The notes under the pieces: model-generated
Told to the model about the DNA's origin: nothing
What the model saw: only the letters and a program-made list of their open reading frames with translations
The model's database searches: none
Made by a program: the position numbers and the translations under genes
Shown here: positions 23,048 through 30,134 of the stretch, piece by piece
Layout of the letters: every line of letters starts with the position of its first letter
Position numbering within the stretch: position 1 is the stretch's first letter
NCBI RefSeq assembly: GCF_021412625.1
Contig: NZ_JAKCFI010000024.1
Span: forward strand, 1-40,466
DNA length: 40,466 nt
Direction of reading: 5' to 3'
Source: Myxococcus stipitatus
GTDB lineage: Bacteria; Myxococcota; Myxococcia; Myxococcales; Myxococcaceae

Positions 23048-23075
23048 GCTACGCGTGGGGCCGGAAATACTTTCC
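23048..23075 (-). promoter_or_regulatory. ECF-sigma-like promoter of the DUF1592-DUF1552 operon
   Basis: Reading the minus strand, GGAAAG (23075-23070) and CGTAGC (23053-23048) are separated by 16 bases. The 28-base block matches the one before the sigma gene (24041-24068) at 22 positions. A start site about 7 bases after the -10 would fall at or next to the ATG (23040). The GGAAA part also forms a 5-3-5 palindrome with TTTCC (23063-23075). Confidence 0.6.
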
Positions 23076-23117
23076 TGCCCGGAGGGCCCCGGGCGACGGT
23101 ACTCTCGCCATCACCGC

Positions 23118-24032
23118 ATGACTGCCTTGCTCTGCGCGCTCTCCCTCGTCGTCCTGACCCAGGCCCCGGTGGTGTCGGTATCGTTCGACCTTCGTGCTCT
23201 TCCCGAACAGGACTATCGGCGGTGGGATGGTGTGGAGCTGGAGCGAAAGGTGGCCCTGCGGCTGATTCAGGAAGGCTTCGCGGTCGTCTCCCCTCGGAGT
23301 CCGGCCCAGCTTCGACTGCGCGCAAGCCGCACGCCCGAAGGGCTGTGGCTCGAGGCCGCCGGGCCAGAGCAGCGCGTCGAACAGGGCGTCCGGGTGGGAC
23401 GGGGTTCCATCGCGGAGCTTCATCTGGAGGTCGCACAGAAGCTCTCAGAGATGACGAGGGCGGTGCGACCGGAGCCGGAGCCACCTCCGCCTCCGCCTCC
23501 GCCCGAAATCGTGCTCCAGCCTCCCGTGGAGGTGGCCGCCGCCCCAGTGCGCCCCGACCTGGACTTGAGCCTGGGGCTGGGGACGCTCTGGCAAGGACCC
23601 GGAGTCGCTCCACACCTCCTGCTCTCCGTCAGGCGGGGCCTGGGGGCCTTCGGCCTGGAGGCGGAGGCCGGGCTCGGGGGGCGTCGCGAAGCGGCGCTGA
23701 CCGTGTACGAGGCGCAAGGTGGCGCCTTCTTCAGTTATCGGCTCCCCGTGGCGGAGCGCCTGCAGCTCGAACCGGGCGTGGGCGCCGGCCTCGTCCTCCA
23801 CGCCTTCCGGCTCGAGGACGCGTGGGTGTCGGACCGGACCGGTACCCAGCTCTCTCCCGCGGGCTGGGCCCGGATGAAGGTACGGTGGCGGTTCACCGAG
23901 CGTCTCGCGGCGGAGTTGCGCGTGGCCCTGGGACTGCTACGGCCCGTGACGCATGTGCGCGAGGGCGAGACACTGTGGTCGCGGGGAGGAGCGAGGCTCG
24001 AAACAGGCGCCCACCTTTCCTGGGGGCCTTAG
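23118..24032 (+). CDS. Exported beta-rich protein with polyproline linker (possible outer-membrane barrel)
   Basis: The 304-residue protein begins with a signal-like segment (MTALLCALSLVVLTQAPVVS). Residues about 20-115 form an alpha/beta domain (YRRWDGVELERKVALRLIQE). A linker EPEPPPPPPPPEI follows. The last 165 residues alternate hydrophobic and polar residues with many Gly (LSLGLGTLW, LLLSVRRGLGAFGLEAEAGL), as in an outer-membrane beta-barrel. I do not recognise a named family. ATG 23118 has no strong ribosome binding site, but the upstream frame extension overlaps the divergent gene. The gene lies 50 bases before the sigma factor gene and divergent from the DUF1592 operon. Confidence 0.7.
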   Translation: MTALLCALSLVVLTQAPVVSVSFDLRALPEQDYRRWDGVELERKVALRLIQEGFAVVSPRSPAQLRLRASRTPEGLWLEAAGPEQRVEQGVRVGRGSIAELHLEVAQKLSEMTRAVRPEPEPPPPPPPPEIVLQPPVEVAAAPVRPDLDLSLGLGTLWQGPGVAPHLLLSVRRGLGAFGLEAEAGLGGRREAALTVYEAQGGAFFSYRLPVAERLQLEPGVGAGLVLHAFRLEDAWVSDRTGTQLSPAGWARMKVRWRFTERLAAELRVALGLLRPVTHVREGETLWSRGGARLETGAHLSWGP

Positions 24033-24040
24033 CCTTCCGA

Positions 24041-24068
24041 GGAAAGTTTCTCCGGCTCCAATCGTAGG
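24041..24068 (+). promoter_or_regulatory. ECF-sigma-like promoter before the sigma factor gene (autoregulation)
   Basis: GGAAAG (24041-24046), 16-base spacer, CGTAGG (24063-24068). Nearly the same 28-base block stands upstream of the DUF1592 operon (22 identities). The GGAA -35 and CGT -10 are typical of ECF promoters. The predicted start near 24075 leaves a very short leader before ATG 24083. Confidence 0.6.
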
Positions 24069-24082
24069 TCCGCAGGTGATGG

Positions 24083-24643
24083 ATGTCGCGTGCTCTCCAC
24101 TCCAAGGCCCCGCTCGCCCCGCCCGCCCGGCCTGTGTCCTTCGACACGCTCTACGAGGAGCACGCCGAGGACGTCTACGTCTGGGCCATGCGGTATGCGG
24201 CCGGTCGTTCGGGCTGGGCCGAAGACGTCACACATGACGTCTTCCTCAAGGCCTGGGAGCACCAGGCCTGGCTGCGAGAGGAGGATGTGAGGGGCTGGCT
24301 CTTTCGCGTCACGCAGAACGTGGCGTTCTCGGCCCTGCGGCGCGAGAAGACGTTCCGACAGCGCATCGCCAGCTTCTTGTTTCCGGTGCACCCCGTGGAG
24401 ACGGAGTCCACGCCGGAGTCGGCCCTCGCGCGGCGAGAGGCGGTGAGCAGCGCCACGGCGACGTTGGACCGGTTGCCGGGGCAGGAGCGGGTGGTGATGG
24501 CCTTGAAGCTTCTGGACGACCTGAGCCAGCGCGAGATTGCCCAGCTCCTCTCGCTGTCGGAGGGCTACGTGTCGAAGTTGATCAGCCGCGCCCAGGGCCG
24601 TCTGACGGCCTGGGGATGGGAGGTGGACAATGGCTCCCCGTGA
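24083..24643 (+). CDS. ECF-type RNA polymerase sigma factor
   Basis: The 186-residue protein has sigma region 2 (residues about 18-85: FDTLYEEHAEDVYVWAMRY, WAEDVTHDVFLKAWEH, VRGWLFRVTQNVAFSALRRE). Region 4 is at about 125-178 (LDRLPGQERVVMALKLL, LSQREIAQLLSLSEGYVSKL). The two are joined by a short linker without region 3, the ECF layout. ATG 24083 follows AGGTG. The stop overlaps the start of the FecR-like gene by 14 bases, indicating a sigma/anti-sigma pair. A GGAAAG-N16-CGTAGG block upstream suggests that it transcribes its own gene as well as the DUF1592-DUF1552 operon. Confidence 0.95.
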   Translation: MSRALHSKAPLAPPARPVSFDTLYEEHAEDVYVWAMRYAAGRSGWAEDVTHDVFLKAWEHQAWLREEDVRGWLFRVTQNVAFSALRREKTFRQRIASFLFPVHPVETESTPESALARREAVSSATATLDRLPGQERVVMALKLLDDLSQREIAQLLSLSEGYVSKLISRAQGRLTAWGWEVDNGSP

Positions 24644-25676
24644 CTTCCGCGCCGAGCTCCGGCGTGAAGACCCGCTCCGCCGCGAGCAAGGGATGCCGCC
24701 CGCCGTCCGGGCCCGAGTGTGGTCGCGGCTGCGGGACGCACGAGCGCCGAAGCCCGCCTGGCGCAGGCGTCCTGTGTCCTGGGGGCTCGCCGCTGCGGCG
24801 GCAGCGCTGGCCCTCGTGGTGTTCTTCCTGCGGACTCCCTCCGCGCGCGCGCTGGGAGGACTCGAGGTCGCGCGGGCCAGCGCCGACCTCATGGCGCGGG
24901 AAGACGCCGCGGGGGTGGAGATTCAAGGGGGCGAGGCCGCGCTGCTGGACGCGGCCCGAGGCATCACCCTCCGGAACCAGGGGCCGCTCGTCGTGCGTCG
25001 TGAACCCTCCGGGGTACGGCTGGTCCGCGGTCGGGCGGAGTTCTCGGTGACTCACCGCCAGCCAGGCGCGCCTCCGGCCGTCGTACTGGTGTCGGGCGGC
25101 GCCATCGAGGTCATGGGCACGCGCTTCACGGTGGAGGAGCAGGGGAGGGGAGGCACGGTCACCTTGCACGAAGGTGCCATCGCCTTTCGTCGTCTCAGTG
25201 GCGAGGTGGTTCCCGTGGGATTGGGGCAGACGTTGGCGTGGCCGCTTCCCGAGCCGGTGGCCCCACCCGCCGAGCCAGCCCTTCGCGAGCCAGCGCCTGC
25301 CGAGTCGGGACCGTCCCAGCCGCTGGTGACGCCCAGCCCGAAGGTGGCTTCTCCGCGCGTTGCGGCCACGCCGGTTCGTGCGCCCAGCGCGGAGGACGTC
25401 TTGCGAGAGCTGGAGGTCCTTCGCGGGCGGCACGAGTTCGAGCAGGCGGCGCGGTACCTCGAGGATGCGATGCGCAGGCAGCCGGTGGCGACGCGGGAGC
25501 GCCTCAGCTTCGAGCTGGGCTCACTGCTGACGTACCAGCTCAAGGACGCGCGGCGCGCCTGCTCCCACTGGGCCCGGCACGAACAACAGTTCCGGCGTGG
25601 GCACTACGCGGCGGCGGTCCAGCGTGCCCGTGGGACGCTGTCCTGCGAGGGTCGAGACCGCGAGAGCACGCCATGA
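24630..25676 (+). CDS. FecR-family membrane protein, likely anti-sigma factor
   Basis: The 348-residue protein has a cytoplasmic N-terminus of about 48 residues, one membrane segment (LAAAAAALALVVFFL, about 52-66) and a periplasmic FecR domain (about 80-200). The signature GAIEVMGTRFTVEE...GTVTLHEGAIAF fits FecR (here SGGAIEVMGTRFTVEEQGRG). A Pro-rich linker and an alpha-helical C-terminal part follow (LRELEVLRGRHEFEQAARYL, then EDAMRRQP), perhaps TPR-like. The start overlaps the sigma gene by 14 bases. It is inferred to hold the sigma factor at the membrane until a signal arrives. The sensor ligand is unknown; no TonB-dependent receptor is nearby, so the iron-citrate role does not carry over. 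Confidence 0.9.
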   Translation: MAPRDFRAELRREDPLRREQGMPPAVRARVWSRLRDARAPKPAWRRRPVSWGLAAAAAALALVVFFLRTPSARALGGLEVARASADLMAREDAAGVEIQGGEAALLDAARGITLRNQGPLVVRREPSGVRLVRGRAEFSVTHRQPGAPPAVVLVSGGAIEVMGTRFTVEEQGRGGTVTLHEGAIAFRRLSGEVVPVGLGQTLAWPLPEPVAPPAEPALREPAPAESGPSQPLVTPSPKVASPRVAATPVRAPSAEDVLRELEVLRGRHEFEQAARYLEDAMRRQPVATRERLSFELGSLLTYQLKDARRACSHWARHEQQFRRGHYAAAVQRARGTLSCEGRDRESTP

Positions 25677-26224
25677 ACCGGGGGCGCTGGAGCCTGCTGT
25701 GGCTGGTGGCGGCGTTGACCGCCTGCGAGCCCGCCACCATCGACCATTCCCCGACCTCCAACCTGCTCGACGCCGAGACGGCTTCCCTCGAGACGGGGCT
25801 TGGAGCCTGGACGGCGTGGTACGCGGTCACCGTTTCGAGCGCGTCCACGGCCGCGAGAGAGGGTGAAGCCGTCCTGCGCGTGGAGGTGACCGAGCCGTAT
25901 GGCTGGGGTGTGAGCCTCGACAACTGGCCGGGGTTCGCTGCCTCGCCAGGGGCTCACCGCGCATCCTTCTGGGCACGGGGGTCGCCGGGGCGCTCCCTGG
26001 TCGCCGAGATGCGGGTCCTCTGGCGTGACTCAGGCGGTCGGGAGCTGCAGGCGGAGACGTTCTCCAGCCCCGTGCTCTCCGGGCAGTGGGTGCGGACCGC
26101 TCGCGAGCTGACGGCTCCCGCGGGAACGGAGCGGGTGTCCGTGGAAGTGACTGGCGCCGAAGGTGCCCCGGGCGATGTCATCGAGCTGGATGCCCTGGTC
26201 GTCCAGGCCTTGCGCGCACCGTGA
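25673..26224 (+). CDS. Lipoprotein with carbohydrate-binding-module-like fold
   Basis: The 183-residue protein has a lipoprotein signal (SLLWLVAALTACEP, Cys about 17). A beta-sandwich-like domain follows (NLLDAETASLETGLGAWTAW, WGVSLDNWPGF, HRASFWARGSPG, RVSVEVTGAEGAPGDVIELD). This pattern is common in CBM4/9-like and CBM-like modules that begin with N..F(E)...L..W. ATG 25673 overlaps the FecR stop (ATGA), so it belongs to the sigma operon. It may be an extracytoplasmic partner or sensor of the FecR protein. The ligand is not known. Confidence 0.75.
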   Translation: MNRGRWSLLWLVAALTACEPATIDHSPTSNLLDAETASLETGLGAWTAWYAVTVSSASTAAREGEAVLRVEVTEPYGWGVSLDNWPGFAASPGAHRASFWARGSPGRSLVAEMRVLWRDSGGRELQAETFSSPVLSGQWVRTARELTAPAGTERVSVEVTGAEGAPGDVIELDALVVQALRAP

Positions 26225-26260
26225 CGCCGCGCCCCGCCGGAGTCGGCCTTCCCTGAAGGG

Positions 26261-27145
26261 TCATTGCGCCGAACGTGCGATTTGCGAGGGACTCACCCCC
26301 AACACGCGACGCATGCAGCGGGCCATGTGGCTCGAGTGGGCGAAGCCCGCCTCCAGGGCGATCTCCGTCAGGCTCATCCGACCTTCGAGCAAGCGCATCC
26401 GCGCGCGCTCCACGCGCCGTCCGAGGACGAAGCGATGGACCGGCACTCCCGTGGCCTTCTTGAAGAGCGGTTTGAAGTGCGACAGGCTGAATCCCGCCAC
26501 ACCCGCGAGCTGGGCGAGGGTGAGGTCTTCATCCAGGTGCGCCTCGATGTATTCGAGCACGTGGCGCAGGCGCCAGGCTGGCAGCGCTCGGGATGGCTCG
26601 GAGGTCGAGGCGCCCTTGCGCGACTGGAGGGCGAGGAGGCGCGTGGCCAGGGCGGTGGCGAGGCTGTCCGCAAACAGCCGGCCTCCCGGATATCCGTCAT
26701 GGTCCTCCGCCTGCATCATCCAGCCGATGTGCTCGATCTGCGCGTCCCGGATGTGAATCGAGGGCGCCAGCTCGGCGCCCCGGGCGCCCAGGCCCATGGC
26801 GTCCGAGGCGTCCGCCATGAGCGACGGTCTCAGGCGCAGCAGCAATGAGCGCGCGGGCCGCGACACCGTCCAACGGGTGCTCGAGCCGGCCGGCACGACG
26901 CAGAACTGGCCATGGAGCCGGGTCCCCTGCCGCTCGCGGTCTCCCACTCGATAGGAGACCGGGACGGGATCTCCCAGGTGGAGACAGAGGACATGCCGGT
27001 CATCCCGCGGTGACTGGAACACGCCAGAGGGCACCGGGGAGGTGAGCACGTCGAGCAGCGGCAAGCGCTCCGCCCCCGTGCTCGAGAGCAGCGTGGCTGG
27101 AGGGCTCGGGTAGCAGGCGGGTCTGTCGCTCATCGCCTCAACCAT
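26261..27145 (-). CDS. AraC-family transcriptional regulator
   Basis: The 294-residue protein has an N-terminal cupin-like sensing half (HVLCLHLGDPVPVSYRVGD, GQFCVVPAGSSTRWTV). The C-terminal AraC double helix-turn-helix is at about 190-290 (YIEAHLDEDLTLAQLAGVAG, FSLSHFKPLFKKATG, LTEIALEAGFAHSSHMARC). ATG 27145 follows AGGAGG by seven bases; the longer frame is not needed. It is divergent from the Tat-exported hydrolase gene (27278) across 132 bases, the usual layout for a local regulator, so it probably controls that gene. The inducer is unknown. Confidence 0.92.
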   Translation of the reverse strand: MVEAMSDRPACYPSPPATLLSSTGAERLPLLDVLTSPVPSGVFQSPRDDRHVLCLHLGDPVPVSYRVGDRERQGTRLHGQFCVVPAGSSTRWTVSRPARSLLLRLRPSLMADASDAMGLGARGAELAPSIHIRDAQIEHIGWMMQAEDHDGYPGGRLFADSLATALATRLLALQSRKGASTSEPSRALPAWRLRHVLEYIEAHLDEDLTLAQLAGVAGFSLSHFKPLFKKATGVPVHRFVLGRRVERARMRLLEGRMSLTEIALEAGFAHSSHMARCMRRVLGVSPSQIARSAQ

Positions 27146-27277
27146 CTCCGTGCCTCCTGTTTCGCGCAAGCGCGGAAGATCATCCGTCCGTGCTCGGAAC
27201 CAGCCATCCGTGCGCGCGCGCCGGCGCCGGCGATGCGAGCGTGCTCGCGGATGGACCCCGCAGCTGGGAGAATCACC

Positions 27278-28258
27278 ATGAGACGCAGACAGTTCTTGTA
27301 CTTGACCGGCGCCGCTTTCACCGCCGGTGTCGTGGGTGCGTGTGTGTCGCGCGTGGACACCGGCCACGGAGTGGTGGGCGCCGCCGCGTCGCCACGGACG
27401 GCCGCGGAGGCCTTTCGCGCGGCGCGCCGTTTCGCCGACCTGCCGTTCGGCCAGATTGCCTATGTCGAACGCGGCGAGGGGAACGCGGCCTTGTTCCTCC
27501 ACGGCGCCCCACTCAACGGCTTTCAGTGGCGGGGTGCGATGGAGCGGCTGTCCGCGCACCGGCGCTGCATCGCCCCTGACTTCATGGGCCTGGGATACTC
27601 GCGAATCCCCGAGCACCAGTCGCTGGCGGCGGATGCCCAGGCCGCCATGCTCGTGGCCTTGTTGGATGCACTCGCGATTCCCCAGGTGGACATCGTCGCC
27701 AGCGACAGCGGCGGCACGGTCGCGCAGTTGCTCGTGGTCCGTCATCCCGAGCGTGTCCGGACGCTGCTCCTGACGAACTGCGACACCGAGCCCAACAGCC
27801 CGCCCCCCAAGGTCAAGCCGATCATCGAGATGGCGCGTACCGGAACCCTCGCGGATTCAACCGCCCAGTGGCTGACCGACAAGGCGCTGGCGCGCTCGAC
27901 GTTCGGCGCGTCTGTCTTCCGGGACCCCAGCCGCTTCGCGGACGAGACCATCGAGTACTACGCGTCGCCGCTGGTGAGCTCGCCCTTGCGCAGGGCGCAA
28001 TACCACGCGTTCCACCTGGCCCTGGAGCCCAACCCACTGGCTGGGATGGAGGCACTGCTCCGGCGCAGTCAGGTCCCGGTGCGAATCGTGTGGGGGGATG
28101 GCGATGACATCTTCCCACCCGAGGATGCCCACTACCTCGACCGCACGTTCCCCCGCTCCCAGGGCATCCGCTTCGTGCCCGGGGGCAAGCTGTTCTTCCA
28201 AGAGGAGTTTCCCGACGTCATCGCCGAGGAGGCCGAGCGCTTGTGGCGCCTTGGCTGA
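27278..28258 (+). CDS. Tat-exported alpha/beta-fold hydrolase
   Basis: The 326-residue protein starts with a twin-arginine leader (MRRRQFLYLTGAAFTAGVVG) that ends in a lipobox-like GAC. Family blocks: LFLHGAPLNGFQW (HG oxyanion), DFMGLGYS, then the elbow ASDSGGTVAQLL. In that elbow the usual G-x-S-x-G reads S-x-S-x-G, so the serine is the likely nucleophile rather than the Asp of dehalogenases. IVWGDGDDIFPPEDA supplies the acid, but the usual late catalytic His is not obvious (PGGKLFFQEEFPD where GH.P is usual). Activity is therefore uncertain. ATG 27278 follows GGGAG. Probably controlled by the divergent AraC regulator. Confidence 0.85.
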   Translation: MRRRQFLYLTGAAFTAGVVGACVSRVDTGHGVVGAAASPRTAAEAFRAARRFADLPFGQIAYVERGEGNAALFLHGAPLNGFQWRGAMERLSAHRRCIAPDFMGLGYSRIPEHQSLAADAQAAMLVALLDALAIPQVDIVASDSGGTVAQLLVVRHPERVRTLLLTNCDTEPNSPPPKVKPIIEMARTGTLADSTAQWLTDKALARSTFGASVFRDPSRFADETIEYYASPLVSSPLRRAQYHAFHLALEPNPLAGMEALLRRSQVPVRIVWGDGDDIFPPEDAHYLDRTFPRSQGIRFVPGGKLFFQEEFPDVIAEEAERLWRLG

Positions 28259-28274
28259 GAGGGGCGTTCATGGG

Positions 28275-28298
28275 GCCCGCGAGGTGAGCATCGCGGGC
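28275..28298 (+). terminator. Hairpin after the hydrolase gene
   Basis: 7-bp perfect inverted repeat GCCCGCG/CGCGGGC with a 10-base loop, 17 bases after the hydrolase stop codon. No T-tract follows. Confidence 0.5.
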
Positions 28299-28505
28299 TG
28301 GCGGGGGCCCTCCTCCGTCGAATGGCTTCGAGTCCATCATCAGGCTGGTCCCATGCGTCAGGGGCCTGTCCGACCGAAATGGGGACTCCACCAGGGGAAC
28401 TGTCAGGGGCGAATCCCTGTCATGCGACAAACCATTGCCATCCGGGGCCATTGCCAGATGTCTCGAGGCCCTGTCTGCTCGAGCGCTCACTCAGAGGAGA
28501 AGGTC

Positions 28506-29933
28506 ATGGCACATCGCGGGTTCGGCCTGGAAGTCTTCTGCTATATCGCGCTGTTCGGATGGGGTTGTGGTGGAGTTCCTCCGAACACGGACGAGCCGCC
28601 CGGCGAGCCACTGGCGGAAACGCGTCTCCGGGAGGCCTTGGAGGAGGAGGCCACGGACGACGCCCGGGGGCGTGGCCACACACCCCCTGGGTCGAGCGTG
28701 GCGTTGCAGCGGTTCCAGGCCTCTCCGATTGCAATCGAGCATGACCGGGACGGCGGCAGGGTCCTCCTGGCCTACCTCACGGGAACCGCCGATTTCGGAG
28801 CGGGTCCCGTCTCCGTTCCGGGGGGCGGCAGCGGCATCGCGCTGGTGGGCTACAAGTCTCATGGCGCCGTCGAATGGGCTCGGGCCTTCGCGACCCATGG
28901 CGCGTCAGTGATGGGCCCATCCCTCGACAAGCGGGGGAACCTTGCCTTGGTCGTGGAAAAGTCGTTCCGGCCCGACATCGACTTCGGGGGAGGCCCCATC
29001 TCCGCCGCACGTTTCATCGTCGGTCTTGACCGGTCGGGTGGCTTCCGCTGGGTTCGCCCCATTACCGGCCAGGGCTTCTTCCAGACCTATCAGATTGTGG
29101 CGAGCCGCTCCGGCGACATCACCATCGCGGGGGTCTACAACGGCGTCGTGGATTTCGGGCAGGGCCCGCTCGCCTCGGCCCTGGACACGGCCTTCATCGC
29201 CCAGTTCTCCGCCGACGGTATGCCCCGCTGGAGCCATGTCTTTCCTGACGTGAAAGGCAGCGAGGCGCCCGGGCTGGCGGTGGATGACGACGGGAGCGTG
29301 TACCTGGGGGGAACCATCACCACCGCCTTCAGCGGAGACGGCAGCTACTACGGCGACTTCTTTCTCATGCGGTTCACTCCCGGAGGCAGCCTCGTCTGGA
29401 ACCGGCGCGTCCTGGGCCCCCTGGGCAACGTGAGGCGCCTGGCCATGCATGGCAACCGGGTGGTGCTCACGGGCTTCTTCCGCGAGCCCTTCTCCTTCGC
29501 GGGGCAGACCGTGACGAACTCGGGCGGGTGGGGCTGGGGTGCCTTCGTCCTGGCCTACTCGACATCAGGCGCGGAGTCCTGGGGGCGGGGCTTCGCGAAC
29601 AACGGCCGGTCCATCGACGTGTCGTCGAAGGGCGAGGTGGTGGTGGTCGGTGAGTACGTGGCGGGAGACTCGATCGCCGGAGTTCCACTCCCCCCGGTCC
29701 CTCCGGGGGGGAGCAACAGGAGCATCTTCGCCGCCAGTTTCGAGGGGCCGAATGGACGACTCCGCTGGGCGCGGGGTTTTCCCTCCACCGGCGCTTGGGT
29801 CAGCGATGTCGACATCGACAAGCAGGGCCTGAGCAGGGTCGTGGGGAATTTCTGGGGCGCCACGGACTTTGGTGATGGACCGGTGACTCCCGTGCCCCCA
29901 TCGACCGGGTTCGTGCTGGAACTCGCGCGCTGA
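28506..29933 (+). CDS. DFG-repeat (beta-propeller-like) lipoprotein
   Basis: The 475-residue protein begins with a lipoprotein-like leader (EVFCYIALFGWGCGG). It has repeats of the form DFG.GP(I/V/L)......(F/A)V...(S/D)..G...W, for example DFGAGPVSV, DFGGGPISA, DFGQGPLAS, FSFAGQTV and DFGDGPVTP. Such repeats are frequent in myxobacterial surface proteins and probably form a beta-propeller. ATG 28506 is preceded by AGAGGAGAAGG. Expected to be cell-surface exposed. No enzyme motif is visible. The 247 bases upstream contain the previous gene's hairpin and the promoter side of this gene. Confidence 0.85.
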   Translation: MAHRGFGLEVFCYIALFGWGCGGVPPNTDEPPGEPLAETRLREALEEEATDDARGRGHTPPGSSVALQRFQASPIAIEHDRDGGRVLLAYLTGTADFGAGPVSVPGGGSGIALVGYKSHGAVEWARAFATHGASVMGPSLDKRGNLALVVEKSFRPDIDFGGGPISAARFIVGLDRSGGFRWVRPITGQGFFQTYQIVASRSGDITIAGVYNGVVDFGQGPLASALDTAFIAQFSADGMPRWSHVFPDVKGSEAPGLAVDDDGSVYLGGTITTAFSGDGSYYGDFFLMRFTPGGSLVWNRRVLGPLGNVRRLAMHGNRVVLTGFFREPFSFAGQTVTNSGGWGWGAFVLAYSTSGAESWGRGFANNGRSIDVSSKGEVVVVGEYVAGDSIAGVPLPPVPPGGSNRSIFAASFEGPNGRLRWARGFPSTGAWVSDVDIDKQGLSRVVGNFWGATDFGDGPVTPVPPSTGFVLELAR

Positions 29934-30134
29934 GGTGAGGAGTGCGTCAGGGCGCGTGCGCGGAATGAGGATGCTGGACGTTGGAGCGGGAGCCGGGCTT
30001 TGGGCTCATGGATGAGGCCGGAGCCCACCTGAGCAAGCCGCGCGATTGTCTCATTCCACACAGAAGCCATGTACATGGATAGTTAAGCGCGAATTAAAGC
30101 TATTTCATTTTTTCCGGAGAGATAGGTTCCGGGC

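Noticed and set aside
23041..23613. An N-terminal extension of the DUF1592 protein
   Set aside because: The lipoprotein signal begins at ATG 23040, and the extension is antisense to the divergent exported protein gene.
3255..30054. The 10-mer ATTGTCTCAT upstream of both geoA (3255-3264) and the DUF1111 gene (30045-30054)
   Set aside because: A shared 10-mer is expected by chance many times in 40 kb, and the flanks do not match.
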